Shown one piece after another: positions 54,842 to 64,000 of a stretch of DNA of 64,000 nt. Below the pieces are notes generated by a model. The model did no database searches, was not told where the DNA came from, and saw only the letters and a program-made list of their open reading frames with translations. The DNA is taken from contig CM043962.1 in assembly GCA_014529385.2 (NCBI GenBank), positions 36,423,598 to 36,487,597 on the forward strand, read 5' to 3'. The first letter of the stretch is position 1, and each line of letters begins with the position of its first letter. The translations under genes were made by a program, and so were the position numbers. This DNA is from Adiantum capillus-veneris (taxonomy: Eukaryota > Streptophyta > Polypodiopsida > Polypodiales > Pteridaceae).

Positions 54842-55330
54842 ATTAGGACAACGACAATAAGAAGAAGGACAAGAGACTTTACAAAGGTAACAAAAAGCTC
54901 TCTTTCGAGTGGAATTTTGCTTTTTCGAGTTTCTGATTTCATTATTTTGAAATTTTGATAATCTTTTATGATATTTTTGCTTCCAAAACATCAAGTTTAC
55001 ACAAAAATTAGGACAACAACAATAAGAAGAAGAAGGACAAGAGAGTTTACAAAGGTAACAAAAATCTCTCTTTCTAGGGGAATTTTGCTTTTGCGAGCTT
55101 CTGATTTCATTCTTTTGCAATGGTGATAATCTTCTACGAGCTCTTTACTTCCAAAACATCAAATTGACACAAGAATTAGGACAACAACAATAAGAAGAAG
55201 AAGGATAAGAGAGTTTAGAAAGTAACAAAAAGCTCTCTTTAAAGGGGAATTTTGCTTTTGTGAGATTTTGTTTTCATTCTTTTGCAATGGTGATAATATT
55301 TTACTAGCTTTTTACTTCCAAAACTCAAAA
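54842..55330. repeat. Tandem repeat, three units of about 165-168 bp
   Basis: The units start at aggacaac (54845, 55010, 55178) and contain aataagaagaagga, the stretch ggaattttgcttt and tgatttcatt or variants. The units have diverged by scattered substitutions and small indels. Confidence 0.9.
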
Positions 55331-55732
55331 GTATCCCTAGAAGAGTTGTCAAGTCTTAGACTAGTGGGGTTTCAAGTGGTCCATATTGCAACACCAAATC
55401 TCAAGTAGGCACTATTGTTTCACTACAATCTAGAGAAGGTGGCTCTAGTAGCAAGTAACAAAAATGGAGGAGCAATATTCCAAAAGATGCACAAAAAAGG
55501 TTGGAGGCAGGTGTTGAGATGGTTGCAACTTTTTTAGAGGTAACTAAGACTCCTCAACAACCTTTTTTTTTTTTTGTACACTCACTGAAAGCAAGTATGA
55601 TGTGGACGTAAAAAGGAGAGACAAGCTCCAAATGTCCTTATTCTTTAAAAAGAGAAACATCAAAAAAGACATTTGTTGCTTGTAAACACATGTATTATGT
55701 GTTTGTGCACATTTTTGGAACTGTAGCCTATA
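55331..55732. other. Unassigned sequence
   Basis: No ORF or repeat of note apart from a poly(T) run near 55562. Confidence 0.4.
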
Positions 55733-56561
55733 CACAAGAAGATTTAGAAATTTTCTCACATAGGAAAATGGAGTCTTTTCCAGTGTTTTTCATACAATGA
55801 ATAACATCATGAGCTTCTGCTCAAGAGGCACCGCATACCTAGTTAGGTACGAATGGGGGCAGGGGACCCCCCTGGCCCGAAAAGCTCATGATGTTGAGGT
55901 AAGTCATAATGTGGGAATTATTGTGAGAATTTGTCCAAAACTTCTTGTGCTTGTTCTTCTTCTTAGCTTGAATGGTAGATTGGTGGAATTACATTGTGAC
56001 ATGAGTTTGAAACAGGTTGGCCACTTCTACATTTCATCAAGTGGTCTCAATTGTTGCTTCCAAAAGCTGTGGAGCATCAAGATTGATTGTTATGGCATAG
56101 TTTCACGTAACTCATACACCTCATGATGAAATATCGTCAAACCGTCCTCATTGTAAGAGCACCCACCCTCCATATTTTGATTCAAGTTCACTTCCATCTT
56201 GCACACGTCACACACCTTTTCGAAATTTATGCTGAGCAAGTTGTCTTCAAATGCTTGGTGGAAAACAAAAGTGTGTGGAACTCAATGAAGTCATCCATAG
56301 ACTGCTTCTTGAACCTTACTCCACCAATCTACCATTCAAGCTAAGAAGAAGAACAAGCACAAGAAGTTCTCGACAAATTCTCACAATAATTCCCACATTG
56401 TGACTTACCTCAACATCATGAGCTTCTGTGAGGGAGGCACAACATACCTAGCTAGGTATGCGGTGCCTCTCGAGTAGAAGCTCATGGTGTTATTCATTGT
56501 ATGAAAAACACTAGAAAAGACTCCGTTTTCCTACATTAGAAAATTTCAAAATCTTCTTGTG
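55733..56561. repeat. Composite inverted repeat (arms about 250 bp, loop about 320 bp)
   Basis: Left arm 55733-55992 (cacaagaagattt ... gattggtgga) pairs with right arm 56316-56561 (tccaccaatc ... atcttcttgtg). Each arm contains a smaller hairpin starting aacatcatgagctt: 55803-55895 and 56412-56491. Identity between arms is high over most of the length. Foldback transposon, hairpin-RNA locus or inverted duplication are all possible. Confidence 0.88.
56412..56491. repeat. 80-nt hairpin with 16-bp perfect palindromic centre
   Basis: Two 40-nt halves pair with few mismatches (aacatcatgagcttct against agaagctcatggtgtt), centred on atacctagctaggtat. It is nested in the right arm of the large inverted repeat. 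Confidence 0.88.
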
Positions 56562-57234
56562 AAGATGATGATGATGATAATTTTTTAACAATATAGGGAC
56601 GATCCCAAGAGCAAGTGTCAAGATTTCATAGAGAATTTCTTGACGTATGTTTTGCCAAACCATGTTTCTTAGTAATCTTGACAAAATATTTAGCAATAAG
56701 AGTCGAACAAGTAAGACTACAAGAGTGCGTGCAGGAATCAGGACTTTAACTTCAACTTGCTTGTAGATCAAATTCTGCATATCTAACCACTTCACTTTGG
56801 CAATCTTTTTGCCCATGTAAGCATCTTGTATATTGAATGCCACGATGCCATCAACATTTAGAGAGAAATAGTATCCACTTTTCATTAACTACAAACGCTT
56901 TAGAGCTCCCTTCCCTTATCCAAAATAGCCCATGCATACCTTGCTCTTCTTTTGAAATGTTCGTTTATTGTAAAGATCCCTCCCTCCCTCCCTCCCTCCC
57001 TCCCTCCCTCTCTCTCTCTTTTAGCCCACACATTCAATCTCCTAAAATTGTTGTAGAGCACAGATTCTACAAGTCCCTCTATTATTATGGCCAACGTATT
57101 TAAAAAAATGTACGAGCAGTAGCCATTAAAACAATTGGCCTCCTCGAACTAAGACTACAGGACGATGTCATCTGCTTGCACATCGGCTGCCATTTGCTTG
57201 ATTGAGAGAGAGGGGGGAAGGAGGGGTTTTGTTT
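56562..57234. other. Unassigned sequence with (CCCT)n
   Basis: A (CCCT)n tract lies at about 56984-57010. A minus ORF (56511-56885) has no domain. Confidence 0.45.
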
Positions 57235-57286
57235 GGGGGGGGGGGGGGGGGGGGGGGGGAGCCTTGTAGCGATTGAAATCGTAGAC

Positions 57287-57338
<52 letters not shown>
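57235..57338. repeat. Poly(G) run and (GA)n microsatellite
   Basis: About 25 G at 57235-57259, then (GA)n at about 57289-57338. Confidence 0.9.
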
Positions 57339-57341
<3 letters not shown>

Positions 57342-57535
57342 CTTGCCTACAAAGTTAAACAAAGTATTGCAAGCATAGGTCAAGATCTTGCTCAAAAATA
57401 GCCAAGATATTCCTTGCATGGGTGAGTTTCTTACAAAGAGAAAGAGAGGATAGAGGTGTGTGAGTTACTCGTTGTGTCAAGCTTTCTGCTTGCTCTCAAA
57501 TGAGATACGCCTTTCATCAAGAAGAACTCAACTTT

Positions 57536-57680
57536 CACTACAAGAGATGGCTTCTTTACCGACACCGAATTATCGATGTTGTTGGCGAGCGTCGGTATAT
57601 GCATTGATAAATCTGGAGGGAGATCGAATTACCAATGTGCATAACGATGCATATACCGACGAGCGTACCGGCACCTACAT
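57536..57680 (+). mobile_element. CACTA (En/Spm-type) transposon terminus
   Basis: Begins cactacaagaga, the conserved CACTA end, followed by subterminal motifs taccgac / gtcggta in both orientations: 57562, 57593, 57655. The inverted pair gtcggtatatgcat and atgcatataccgac lies at about 57590-57660. The other end was not found in the window. Confidence 0.65.
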
Positions 57681-58340
57681 TGAAGCCACCTGCAAAAACA
57701 GAATTGTGGGTTCTCTTCTCCTATTTCCCCTCATTTTTAAAAAAGTATCTTGCTCTCCTATTCTCCCTTGCTTCAGATCTGTTGTTGTGGCACTTATCGG
57801 GCTTCATAACTGCACTCATACACTCACTAGCAACAAGAAGGTGAGGTTATTTATGGTTTTCTTGGCTTCTGTGTGATATAGCATGTGTGTGTGTGAGTGT
57901 GTATGTGTGTGTTTTTTTTTGTGCAGATATGGCACGCGTGGTATCCTCTTTAGTGTTTTGTGCTCACTTAGGCTGCTTATGAGTGCCCTATCTCTTTCTT
58001 TTCTTGGATATACACACACATGCACACATGTATATAAACACGTAAAAAAATAAAGATGCATATAAATTTACATAATTTAACGCACTACGCACGCGCACAA
58101 ACATAAATTACTAAATAAAAATTAAAAATATATATTAAATTTGTTACTTTCAAATTTTGATTAAATATTATCATTCAAAATCAAAATAATAAAATTTGGT
58201 AATAAGAATAAGTTGAAAAAGAATCATTCATGAGTTATTTCGATTCGGTTTAAATCAATTTATACTTAAACAAAAAGTTTATTACTTGATCATGTTTAAA
58301 TTAAAACTTACTTCGTTTGATATGTTTGACCATGTTAATC
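57681..58340. other. Unassigned AT-rich sequence
   Basis: TG/CA-rich short tracts (57885-57910, 58010-58030) and AT-rich sequence with no ORF of note. Confidence 0.45.
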
Positions 58341-58344
58341 CATT

Positions 58345-59482
58345 TAGACTTAAACGCTTAGGTTAAAGTGTTAGGATTTGGCCATTTTAATTAGTTTAGA
58401 CCTTGATGATTAGGATTGACTAGCTGCATGTTTTATTCGGCTTAAACTTAGTGTTTGGCCATTTCAATCCGTTTAGGGTCGTTTCACTTTGCTTAGAGCT
58501 GTCGCTTAGGGTTAGTGGCTTTTGGTTATATGGTAGTGTTTGGACGGTTAGGGTAGGTCACATAAAGTTGTTTAGGGTTAGTGGCTTAGGCTTTGATCGC
58601 TAATCGATGGCCGTGTTTAGACGGTTAGGATAGGCTGTGTAAAGCCTCTTAGGTTAGGCCGCTCTGAATTGGATTAGGATAGCGTTTGACCATTTCAATC
58701 TGCTTAGCGTTAGTGGCTTGTGGTTTGGCCAATAATAGATGACCATGTTTGGACGGTTAGGGTAGGCCATGTAAAGCCGCGTAGGTTTCATCGCTTCAAA
58801 TTGGGTTAGGGTAGTTTTGGCCATTTCAGTTTGCTTACGGCTAGGCTAGCTTTTTATGGTTAGCAGCTTAGAGTTTGTGGCCGCTAATAGATGGCAGCAT
58901 TTAGACATTTCAGGTAGGATGTGTAAGGCCGCTTAGGTTAGGCCACTCCAAATCAATCAAGATAGCGTTTAGCCATTTCAATTTGCTTGGGGCTAGCCGC
59001 TTAGGGATAGCAGATTTTGGTTTGGTCGCTAATAGATGGGCGCCGTGTTTGGATGGTTAAGGTACGTTGTGTAAATCCAATTAGGCTAAGCCACTCTAAA
59101 TCAGATTAGGGGAGAGTTTAGCCATTTCAATCTGTTTAAGGCTAGCCGCTAAGGGTTAGCAGCTTAGAGTGAGCGGCTTAGGATTAACGACTTTTGGTTT
59201 GGCTGCTAATAGATCATTGTATTTGGAGCGTTAGGATAGACTGTGTAGAGACGCTTAGGTTAAGCTGCTCAAAATTGGATTAGTGTAGCGTTTGGCCATT
59301 TTAGTCCACTTAGGGCTAGTCGCTTAGCGATAGCCACTTAGAGTTAGCGGCTTTTGGTTTGGCCGCTAATAGATAATAAGCGACGTGTTCGGACGGTTAG
59401 GATACGCTGTGTAAAGCCGCTTAGGTTAAGCGGATCTAGATCGAATTAGGGCAGTGTTTGGCCATTCTAGTCTGCTTAGGAT
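58345..59482. repeat. Degenerate satellite array (left part)
   Basis: Units of roughly 130-180 bp share tttggccatttcaatctgct, tagggctagccgcttaggg, ggcttttggtttggccgctaatagat and gtgtttggacggttagg. The ctaatagat anchor recurs at about 58733, 58885, 59030, 59208 and 59368. The array resumes at 63239. Confidence 0.88.
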
Positions 59483-59800
<318 letters not shown>

Positions 59801-59815
59801 TTCTCCCACTAAAGG
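59801..59815 (-). other. Polypurine tract
   Basis: Plus ttctcccactaaagg reads on minus as a purine-rich tract (cctttagtgggagaa) next to the 3' LTR. Confidence 0.8.
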
Positions 59816-59846
59816 CTGTGTGAGTGGCAAGAAGAATAGCCTACAA

Positions 59847-60278
59847 CTAGTATATACAAGAGGTGAGAGAAGACGGATCTAAACTTATGCCCACTGGCTC
59901 ACTCCAAACACGTGAATGCATGTGTAACCGCTCTAGTGGAAATGCAATGTGCATACCACTAGGGCTAGAGCCACAATGACACTCCTTATTCAGGTACCGA
60001 GTGACGATCTGCATGGCTCCACAATGCACAATGCCAGTGTCAATCATCGCACAACTGACAACTTCCACTGCAAATGCACCAACCACATAAGCAAGATTAG
60101 GTCTCGAGACTGAAAGGTCAGACATGAGAGACCCGAAAGCCAGCACTATGTGTGCCAACCTGTCCCTATCAGCAACTTCACTACCATATGCATCCTCATT
60201 AGGAACCACCTGATTATGCATCACCATGTCAGCATTGTCTGTCAGAGATATATCTGCTGAGAATGACTGCAAAACCAA
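59847..60278 (-). pseudogene. Copia RT/RNase H boundary remnant
   Basis: The 143-codon ORF reads GSLMSDLSVSRPNLAYVVGA followed by HCGAMQIVTRYLNKE, resembling the copia segment (GSLMY..TRPD.A.AVG ... H..A.K.I.RYLKG). The beginning is not RT-like, marking a deletion junction. Confidence 0.7.
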
Positions 60279-61225
60279 AAATCAACACCACTGCAATCAC
60301 ACACAGCTGTCTGAAGGACACTGTCGTCCTCAAACGTATCAGATGCGTCATAGAACAAGGCATTGGTCTCTGGCTCAACTGATGTCACCTCAAGTGATGA
60401 CTGACCAAGTTGTGCATCCCCAGAGATACCACTGTCTGCGTGAAAGTCACCACAAGACCAATGCATAACCTGCTCTCCATGCAGCATATCCGCAAAGGAG
60501 ACACGCCTCGTCTCTCACTCCAAACATGGTTGCAAATACACATAGAGTACACCACCTCGTGTGTCAAAAATATGCAAAGGGTATACCAGACCACTCCTAA
60601 CACCTCTCGCTATTTGAAATAACCATCTATGTCTCTGAAATGACCGCTCTCCAAGCAGTACACAATGTACACTACTCTGCAATTGACGCACTGAAATGAG
60701 ACTTTGGTTGAGTCCTGGCACATAACGTACATCTCGTAGCGTAAGCAATGTACTGCTAGGTAAAGACATGCATACATCTCTAGCACCCTCTATGTCATAT
60801 GCTGAATCATCAGAAAATTGCACACAACCAAGTCTCCCACTAGAGAAAGAGAAAAAAAAATCACGACGTGGAGTCACGTCAAAAACTACATGCTCGTCTA
60901 GTAGGAAACGCATAGACAATGTGCTATTCCAAGACACAAAGTAGTTTGAAGGCAAGCTAGACTCAAAAGTGACATGCCTGTCTCATGCATACTCTCTAAC
61001 ATCTGTCCTCATAGTAGCACCATGCATTTGCCTCTTTTGCTACCTCATATGCCTGAAGCAACGACGTCTAATATGTCCATTGTGGTCGTAGTGCCAACAT
61101 GTCAGTCGTGATCGTGAGCGAGAACCGCCTCTAACCTGAAGCGTCTTCATATCCATGCCAAAACTATGGCAAACAATGCTCGAGACCACAAGACTCTCCC
61201 ATTGGAGAGCAAACCACTGTCTCAA
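60279..61225 (-). pseudogene. Copia gag end and protease remnant
   Basis: On minus: a knuckle CWHYDHNGHIRRRC (about 61060-61100; second Cys replaced by Tyr), then an ORF at 60515-60955 with the protease-like region VQFSDDSAYDIEGARDVCM and LRDVRYVPGLNQSLISVRQL. The active-site D[ST]G is not clearly present. The region 60242-60487 reads on into unrelated sequence. Confidence 0.7.
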
Positions 61226-62904
61226 ACAAAGAAGGTGAGAAAATGGTCAAGCTCACTAGCCTCTGTAATAGGCATACATATGGCAAAATTTTGGCATAGT
61301 CTCCTCTGTAACTGGAGCAAAAAACTCAACATATTGAATCACAATCGAGACAACAACAAATGCCCAAATGGCCAATCCGGGAATGTACTCGTCCGAAATC
61401 ACCTCACAAAGTCATACACTGAGCTAAATCGCTCAAGCCGAAGTATCACTCATCGTTGCCACAAATGATATACATATATGAGTGAAAAGCTGCTGCCAAA
61501 ATATGTCAATGAACGAACAATATGCTAGAAAACTGTAGCATACACAACCTATGTAAAAGTGGGAGGCGAAACTCAATCACTATCAAGAGTAACAAGAATT
61601 GTACTTGTAGAGTAACACAAGTTCCTGTATGGATGAAAAATATGACTGCAAATTAGCCCCAAATTCAGCTCTCAAATAGCTGAAGAAATAGGTCACAACT
61701 GTGCCACAAATTAGCTTACAATTGAGCCATACATAGGCACCTGCAAAGAGGGAGCGATGGCTGAAAAATTCAGCTCACAAATGACCCTCAAACCCGCCTG
61801 TAAGCTTGTCAATGTGAGAGCTAAGCTTGATCACCCTATGGCGAGTAAACTCCAGCCACTATCCCACAAAAGCATACACAAAGAAAAAGCTCAAGACACC
61901 TGTTGTGTCAAAACCGGTATGCAAGCCAAAACACTGCAGAAGATGTTCTCAATTGTAAATGGCAACACCTGTGGGAGTACTAGACAACCTATAGCTGGGA
62001 GTCAAAACTAGAAGCTCCAAATGGCCGAGCACTAACAGCTCAAGACAAAAAATACAGAGCAAAACACACCCGCGACAATGCACCACCCAAAAGGAGAAAC
62101 ACTGCATACAAATCCTAAGTGCTACAAGCAATCGCAATCTCAATCGCACCAACGATACACATAAAACTGCTACGAGAATATCACCAGAGTTTTGTCAGTA
62201 AAACGGCTACAAAATCAGTAAAATCGAAGTAACTGCACGCTCAAAACCATGAGCAACCAAATCACATCAAACCACGCACTCCAAATACATGCACCAATCT
62301 CCACACTTTGCATACATCATTGCAAACACCTGCAAATCTAGTACACAAATACCTGCTCTACTTGTGGACTGGCAAAAAACGTGTTTGAGGCATACATTTC
62401 CGAGCTCAAACTGCAATCACATGAGTCTCCCTAAGAATCAAACCATATAAGGTATTCATCGTATCCTCCCACCTGTGAGAAAACTTGCAGCCATTACCAC
62501 TCTCACATCCGAGAGCAAACCATGTGTGGATTCCTCGACACACAATAAACAACTGCTGCAACAGGAATTTCAGAGGTCAAAATCAGTCCAAATGGACATT
62601 GCCATTGCACCGGAGCATGCCAAAACCCCAAGTGACAACCTAGCCTTGCATAAATCGCATTCCGTATGCAAAAGTTACACAAAAAACATTGTTTTGCAGG
62701 TCGAAAAATAACCTGCGAAAACAAAAATCTGCATTCTTCCTGCAAGTATGGACGCAAAAAAGCATACACACTTGCAATACAACCTCCTCTCAAGCTTGGA
62801 AATGTCCCTCGAGATTCCATGAGCACAGATCTGGTGGTTGCTCACCGATCTCAAGCTTCCACCGAAAATGAGCTCACCTCTCTGTAGCACTCCATCTGTC
62901 ACAA
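61226..62904 (-). other. Gag and leader region of the copia-like element, decayed
   Basis: No long frame remains on minus. Short plus-strand ORFs here are shadows. Confidence 0.5.
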
Positions 62905-62925
62905 AGCCAAAGCTCTGATATCAAT
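62905..62925 (-). other. Primer binding site (initiator tRNA-Met type)
   Basis: Plus gccaaagctctgatatcaat is the reverse complement of attgatatcagagctttggc, directly after the 5' LTR end (minus ...TTCACA). Confidence 0.8.
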
Positions 62926-62969
62926 TGTGAAGGAATGGATTGTAGGCGTGCGTGTTTGCAGCAAAGATG

Positions 62970-63061
<92 letters not shown>

Positions 63062-63238
63062 ACGACACAGGGATGTGGGGTGGAGCTCCCAAATCTCACT
63101 GTATGAGAACAGTGTGAGAGTTAGTGAGAGATCCTTATTCTTTGTATGTATAAAGAATAAGGAGATAAATGTGGACGGCCGGACACTGACTGGCGGACAC
63201 GGACAAAGCACGGTGAGGTACATTGCCTTTACCTAATA
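62926..63238 (-). repeat. 5' LTR of the copia-like element
   Basis: Plus tgtgaaggaatgg ... tttacctaata; contains (GA)n at about 62973-63060. Matches the other LTR except for substitutions, the microsatellite length and a short cacgacacagg insertion. Confidence 0.9.
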
Positions 63239-64000
63239 AGGACTAGCCGCTAAGGGTAGTGTCTTAGGATTAACAACTTTTGGTTTGGCCGCTAATAGAT
63301 CGTCGTATTTGGAGCGTTAGGATAGGGCTTGTAAAGCCGCTTAGGTTTTACCGCTCCAAACTTGATTAGTGTAGCGTTTGGTCACTTCAATCCACTTAGG
63401 GCTAGCTGCTTAGGGTTAGTGGCTTTTGGTTTGGCTACTAATAGATGGTGCGTTGTGTTCAAACGGCTAGGATAGTAAAACCACTTAGGTTAAGCCGCTC
63501 TAAATCGGATTAGGACATCGTTTGGCCATTTCAATTTTCTTAGGGTTAGTTGCTTAGGGTTAGCGGCTTTTGGTTTTTGGCGGCTAATAGATAGTTGTGT
63601 TTGGACGATTTGACCGATAAGAGTTTTAGGATAGACTGTCATGTATTAGAATTTGTCATCGATCTACATGCACTTTCATGTAGCCGTGGGTTGTACTTAT
63701 GTTGCACCCATGAATATAGGCATTGACCAATAAAGACAAAAGTATTACCCAGTGGTCCTGGTCTCTATGCACCTCTATACCGAGGTGTGCGGGGATCGGA
63801 CATGGCTAGAGATTGTGAGGTAGTTAAGTTACATTGTTATCTGCTTTTAGTTTGGCTAATTAGGATTATTCATGCAAAGACGTTGTTGATTTGGTTGATT
63901 AGGGCTAGCGGCAAATGGTTTGGCCGATTAGGATTAGCCGTGCAAAGACGCTTATGGTTTGGCCCAGTAGGGGTAGCATCTTTTGGTTTGGCCATCATGG
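63239..64000. repeat. Degenerate satellite array (right part)
   Basis: Units continue with gctaatagat anchors at about 63293, 63439 and 63586. From 63620 to 63835 the sequence is different and unassigned. From 63836 a shorter variant follows (ggtttggccgattaggattagccgtgcaaagacg), running past the window end. Confidence 0.8.

Noticed and set aside
58345-59482. Interstitial telomere array
   Set aside because: ttagggttag words occur but are spaced within a longer unit; there is no run of the plant repeat tttaggg.

Overview
This is nuclear DNA from a repeat-rich land plant. The evidence is plant LTR retrotransposons primed by initiator tRNA-Met or tRNA-Asp, a non-LTR reverse transcriptase fragment, a CACTA-type transposon end, long (CT/GA)n and (CA)n tracts, and almost no intact host coding sequence. 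The non-chromodomain Ty3/gypsy pol and the LINE style would fit a fern, lycophyte or gymnosperm, but the sequence does not settle the taxon. I see no rRNA, tRNA, CRISPR array or operon, and only one weak host-gene candidate (about 9.53-9.91 kb).

Layout. 1-4067: an LTR element without reverse transcriptase that carries an Asp/His-repeat ORF; its 5' LTR is cut by the window edge. 4068-5525: a decayed Ty3/gypsy gag-protease remnant. 5526-8620 (minus) and 14046-17930 (plus): two copies of one Ty3/gypsy-like family that keeps only gag, protease and an acidic tail. Between them lie unassigned sequence, the small gene candidate and a LINE fragment (11.2-13.2 kb). 17.9-20.0 kb: a decayed gypsy gag and integrase. 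20.5-21.7 kb and 35.2-48.3 kb: an unclassified repeat present as a tandem duplication of about 5.5 kb. Its first copy is split by a 13.5 kb Ty3/gypsy element at 21675-35204 (minus) with matching target-site duplications; the second copy preserves the unoccupied site. 48.9-51.5 kb: Ty1/copia fragments and a possible TRIM-like pair. 51.5-57.4 kb: low-complexity sequence, a 3 x 166 bp tandem repeat and a composite inverted repeat. 57.5 kb: a CACTA end. 58.3-64.0 kb: a degenerate satellite interrupted by a copia-like element at 59483-63238 (minus).

How the parts relate. Autonomous machinery survives only in the 13.5 kb element, and even there the gag-pol reading is broken by four shifts, all of the same sense, plus one UAG. 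That element is the most notable object: it has two retropepsin-like domains (one before reverse transcriptase with DGG, one after integrase with DTG), a downstream tail with four W-[VI]-P-K motifs, and an extra 140-codon ORF near the 3' LTR preceded by a splice-acceptor-like sequence. The two gag-protease-only families would need reverse transcriptase and integrase supplied in trans. Nesting gives a relative chronology: segmental duplication first, then the 13.5 kb insertion (about ten LTR substitutions counted by eye); satellite first, then the copia-like insertion.
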